A stretch of 7,746 bases of DNA from Candidatus Eiseniibacteriota bacterium (GTDB taxonomy: Bacteria > Joyebacterota > Joyebacteria > Joyebacterales > Joyebacteraceae): positions 1-7,746 of the forward strand of contig JAUWBY010000099.1 of assembly GCA_030609605.1 (NCBI GenBank). The letters run 5' to 3'. Shown here piece by piece: positions 6,729-7,746 of the stretch. Every line of letters begins with the position of its first letter. Within the stretch, counting starts at the first letter, position 1. A program made the position numbers and the translations under genes. Under the pieces are notes generated by a model. The model had not been told where the DNA came from. It worked only from the letters and a program-made list of their open reading frames with translations, and made no database searches.

Positions 6729-7409
6729 ATGTTGAAGCTGCCGTTCAGTCAGAAGAAGGCTGGTGAGAAGCCTGAACAGGAAGTTCTGGAGGGTTCTGGA
6801 GCTTCGGAGAAGCTGCTGCCGGAGATGAGCACTTCGGGGGATCGCTCAACAAGCGGTCCTCCCTCTGGAGCGACGGGTATCCTTCTCAGGCGTGGTCTCT
6901 CGGCCATTCGCGGTCCGTGGTCGATCTGGCGGATTGCTGCGGTGGTGGTTCTCGTCTACATCGCTGCCGCAAACGTCTCGTACTTCCTTGTTCTGAGGCC
7001 GGTCACGGTGAGACTGGAGACTCTGAGGGAGAAGAAGGACATCATCCAGGATTTCTTCATCGTTCGCGAGTCGAGCACCGCGGTCGCGGGGTTCAAGGAT
7101 GCGCTCATGCACGGAGATCAGCGGATGACCGTGATCGCTGTGCTGGAAGAAATCGCAGGAGATGTGGGACTCAGGTTCAGCGAAGAACCCAGATTGCTCG
7201 CTGAAGTGACGTTGTCGAAGCGTGTAACAGAGTATCCGATCGAGATCTCGCTCGAGGGCTCCTACCACGAGCTGGGGCAGTTCATCGGTGCAATCGAGAG
7301 TTCCGAGAGGTATCTGACTGTGAGATCGGTTGAAATAGATGGTCCGGCGAGCGGAACGGGGGAAGCTGAAGCCCGGCTCGTCGTGGGCGCGGTCTCCTGG
7401 GAGGGTTGA
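6729..7409 (+). CDS. pilO: Type IV pilus assembly protein PilO with extended N-terminus
   Basis: Inner-membrane protein that forms a periplasmic heterodimer with PilN and helps align the pilus machine. The 226 residues begin with about 65 cytoplasmic residues rich in Ser, Gly, Pro, Glu and Lys, longer than the 15-35 usual in PilO. A single membrane segment follows (about 68-89), then a coiled-coil-like stretch (90-125). The periplasmic domain has the family signature ISLEGSYHELGQFIGAIE (173-190) and YLTVRSVEIDG. The start is the least certain part: GGTGGGGG at 6718-6725 lies only 3 bases before the ATG at 6729. A TTG at 6732 or an ATG at 6825 (residue 33) are alternatives. It lies 71 bases after pilN with no clear terminator between. 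The call rests on the signature plus position after pilN. Confidence 0.88.
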   Translation: MLKLPFSQKKAGEKPEQEVLEGSGASEKLLPEMSTSGDRSTSGPPSGATGILLRRGLSAIRGPWSIWRIAAVVVLVYIAAANVSYFLVLRPVTVRLETLREKKDIIQDFFIVRESSTAVAGFKDALMHGDQRMTVIAVLEEIAGDVGLRFSEEPRLLAEVTLSKRVTEYPIEISLEGSYHELGQFIGAIESSERYLTVRSVEIDGPASGTGEAEARLVVGAVSWEG

Positions 7410-7414
7410 ACGCG

Positions 7415-7746
7415 GTGAAGACAACCGGACTGACGGCTGACAAGAAGAAGCTGCTCATGGTGGGCCTTTCGGGCCTTATTCTCGTGATCGTCGTCGTGGT
7501 CAGAGTACTTCCGGGCGGAGGGGCAGATTCAGTCGCCGCAGCGGCTGGTTCCAGCAACCGCAGTCTTCTTGACAGAGATCCCAGCCTCCTGCTGTCGGTC
7601 GCTTCCATAGCAAAGGCGAGAGCGGAGAAGATCTACAGCGGAATGGATCTTCGGGACCCATTGGAGCCGCTGGTAAGGGCTTCCTCCAAGCCGAGCAGCC
7701 CCTCTTCTCCGCAGGCGTCGCAGGCTCCCGTGCCTATTGAGCTTCC
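7415..7746 (+). CDS. pilP: PilP-like membrane-anchored pilus assembly protein (3' end outside the window)
   Basis: Open to the window edge, with 110 visible residues. The start is a GTG at 7415 with GGAGGG at 7400-7405 at normal spacing, overlapping the end of pilO; the pilO stop is five bases before it. The protein has a lysine-rich cytoplasmic tip (KKK, 10-12), one membrane segment (about 13-29), then a Gly/Ala/Ser-rich linker. IYSGMDLRDPLEPLV follows, resembling the RDPFxP stretch that PilP has after its N-terminal anchor; R80, D81 and P82 mark it. A Ser/Pro/Gln-rich linker runs to the edge. Position directly after pilO fits PilP, which joins PilN/PilO to the PilQ secretin. Unlike typical PilP there is no cysteine in the visible part, hence no lipobox, so it would be anchored by a helix rather than a lipid. 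GspC-like or lineage-specific proteins are alternatives. The family domain itself lies beyond the window. Confidence 0.7.
   Translation, partial: MKTTGLTADKKKLLMVGLSGLILVIVVVVRVLPGGGADSVAAAAGSSNRSLLDRDPSLLLSVASIAKARAEKIYSGMDLRDPLEPLVRASSKPSSPSSPQASQAPVPIEL

Noticed and set aside
6846..7424. 192-codon open frame on the minus strand across pilO
   Set aside because: It is opposite pilO, with a composition rich in Arg, Ser and Asp typical of an antisense shadow and no family resemblance.
1..7746. Mobile elements, CRISPR arrays, tRNA or rRNA genes
   Set aside because: No transposase, repeat-spacer pattern, terminal inverted repeats or RNA gene features were seen on either strand; nearly all of the window is pilus coding sequence.

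Overview
The window is a moderately GC-rich, single-strand run of type IV pilus (T4P) assembly genes. All nine genes read on the + strand in the order pilB (5' end outside the window), pilT, pilC, pilA-like pilin 1, pilA-like pilin 2, pilM, pilN, pilO, and the 5' part of a pilP-like gene. The parts fit a diderm (Gram-negative type) bacterium: the PilM/PilN/PilO inner-membrane platform and a PilP-type protein normally connect to an outer-membrane PilQ secretin, which would be expected just past the right edge. There is no pilS/pilR two-component pair between pilC and pilA, unlike the arrangement I recall from Geobacter/Myxococcus-type deltaproteobacteria. An uncultured diderm lineage (for example an FCB-related candidate phylum) or a divergent deltaproteobacterium is possible, but phylum cannot be settled by eye.

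Layout. 1-1434: extension ATPase PilB, open from the first base. 1444-2562: retraction ATPase PilT, 9 bases later, with its ribosome site overlapping the pilB stop. 2617-3825: platform protein PilC. 3872-4312 and 4502-4933: two related but diverged type IVa-like prepilins, separated by a 189-base spacer that carries a strong 14-bp hairpin. 5036-6052: actin-like PilM. 6055-6657: PilN. 6729-7409: PilO with an unusually long cytoplasmic N-terminus. 7415-7746: N-terminal part of a membrane-anchored PilP-like protein. No gap exceeds 300 bases.

How it works together. A prepilin peptidase not encoded here would cut both pilins after G8. PilC in the inner membrane, driven by PilB, would polymerise pilins, and PilT would depolymerise them. 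PilM binds the cytoplasmic tail of PilN, PilN pairs with PilO in the periplasm, and PilP links PilN/PilO to the secretin. Short gaps suggest one operon. The spacer hairpin and the different codon use of the two pilins suggest pilin 1 is the highly expressed major subunit and pilin 2 a lower-level or alternative subunit.

I do not see a previously undescribed system. The points worth a second look are the pilin pair and its spacer, the PilO extension, the PilP-like protein without a visible lipobox, and the unusual PilM-binding tail of PilN.
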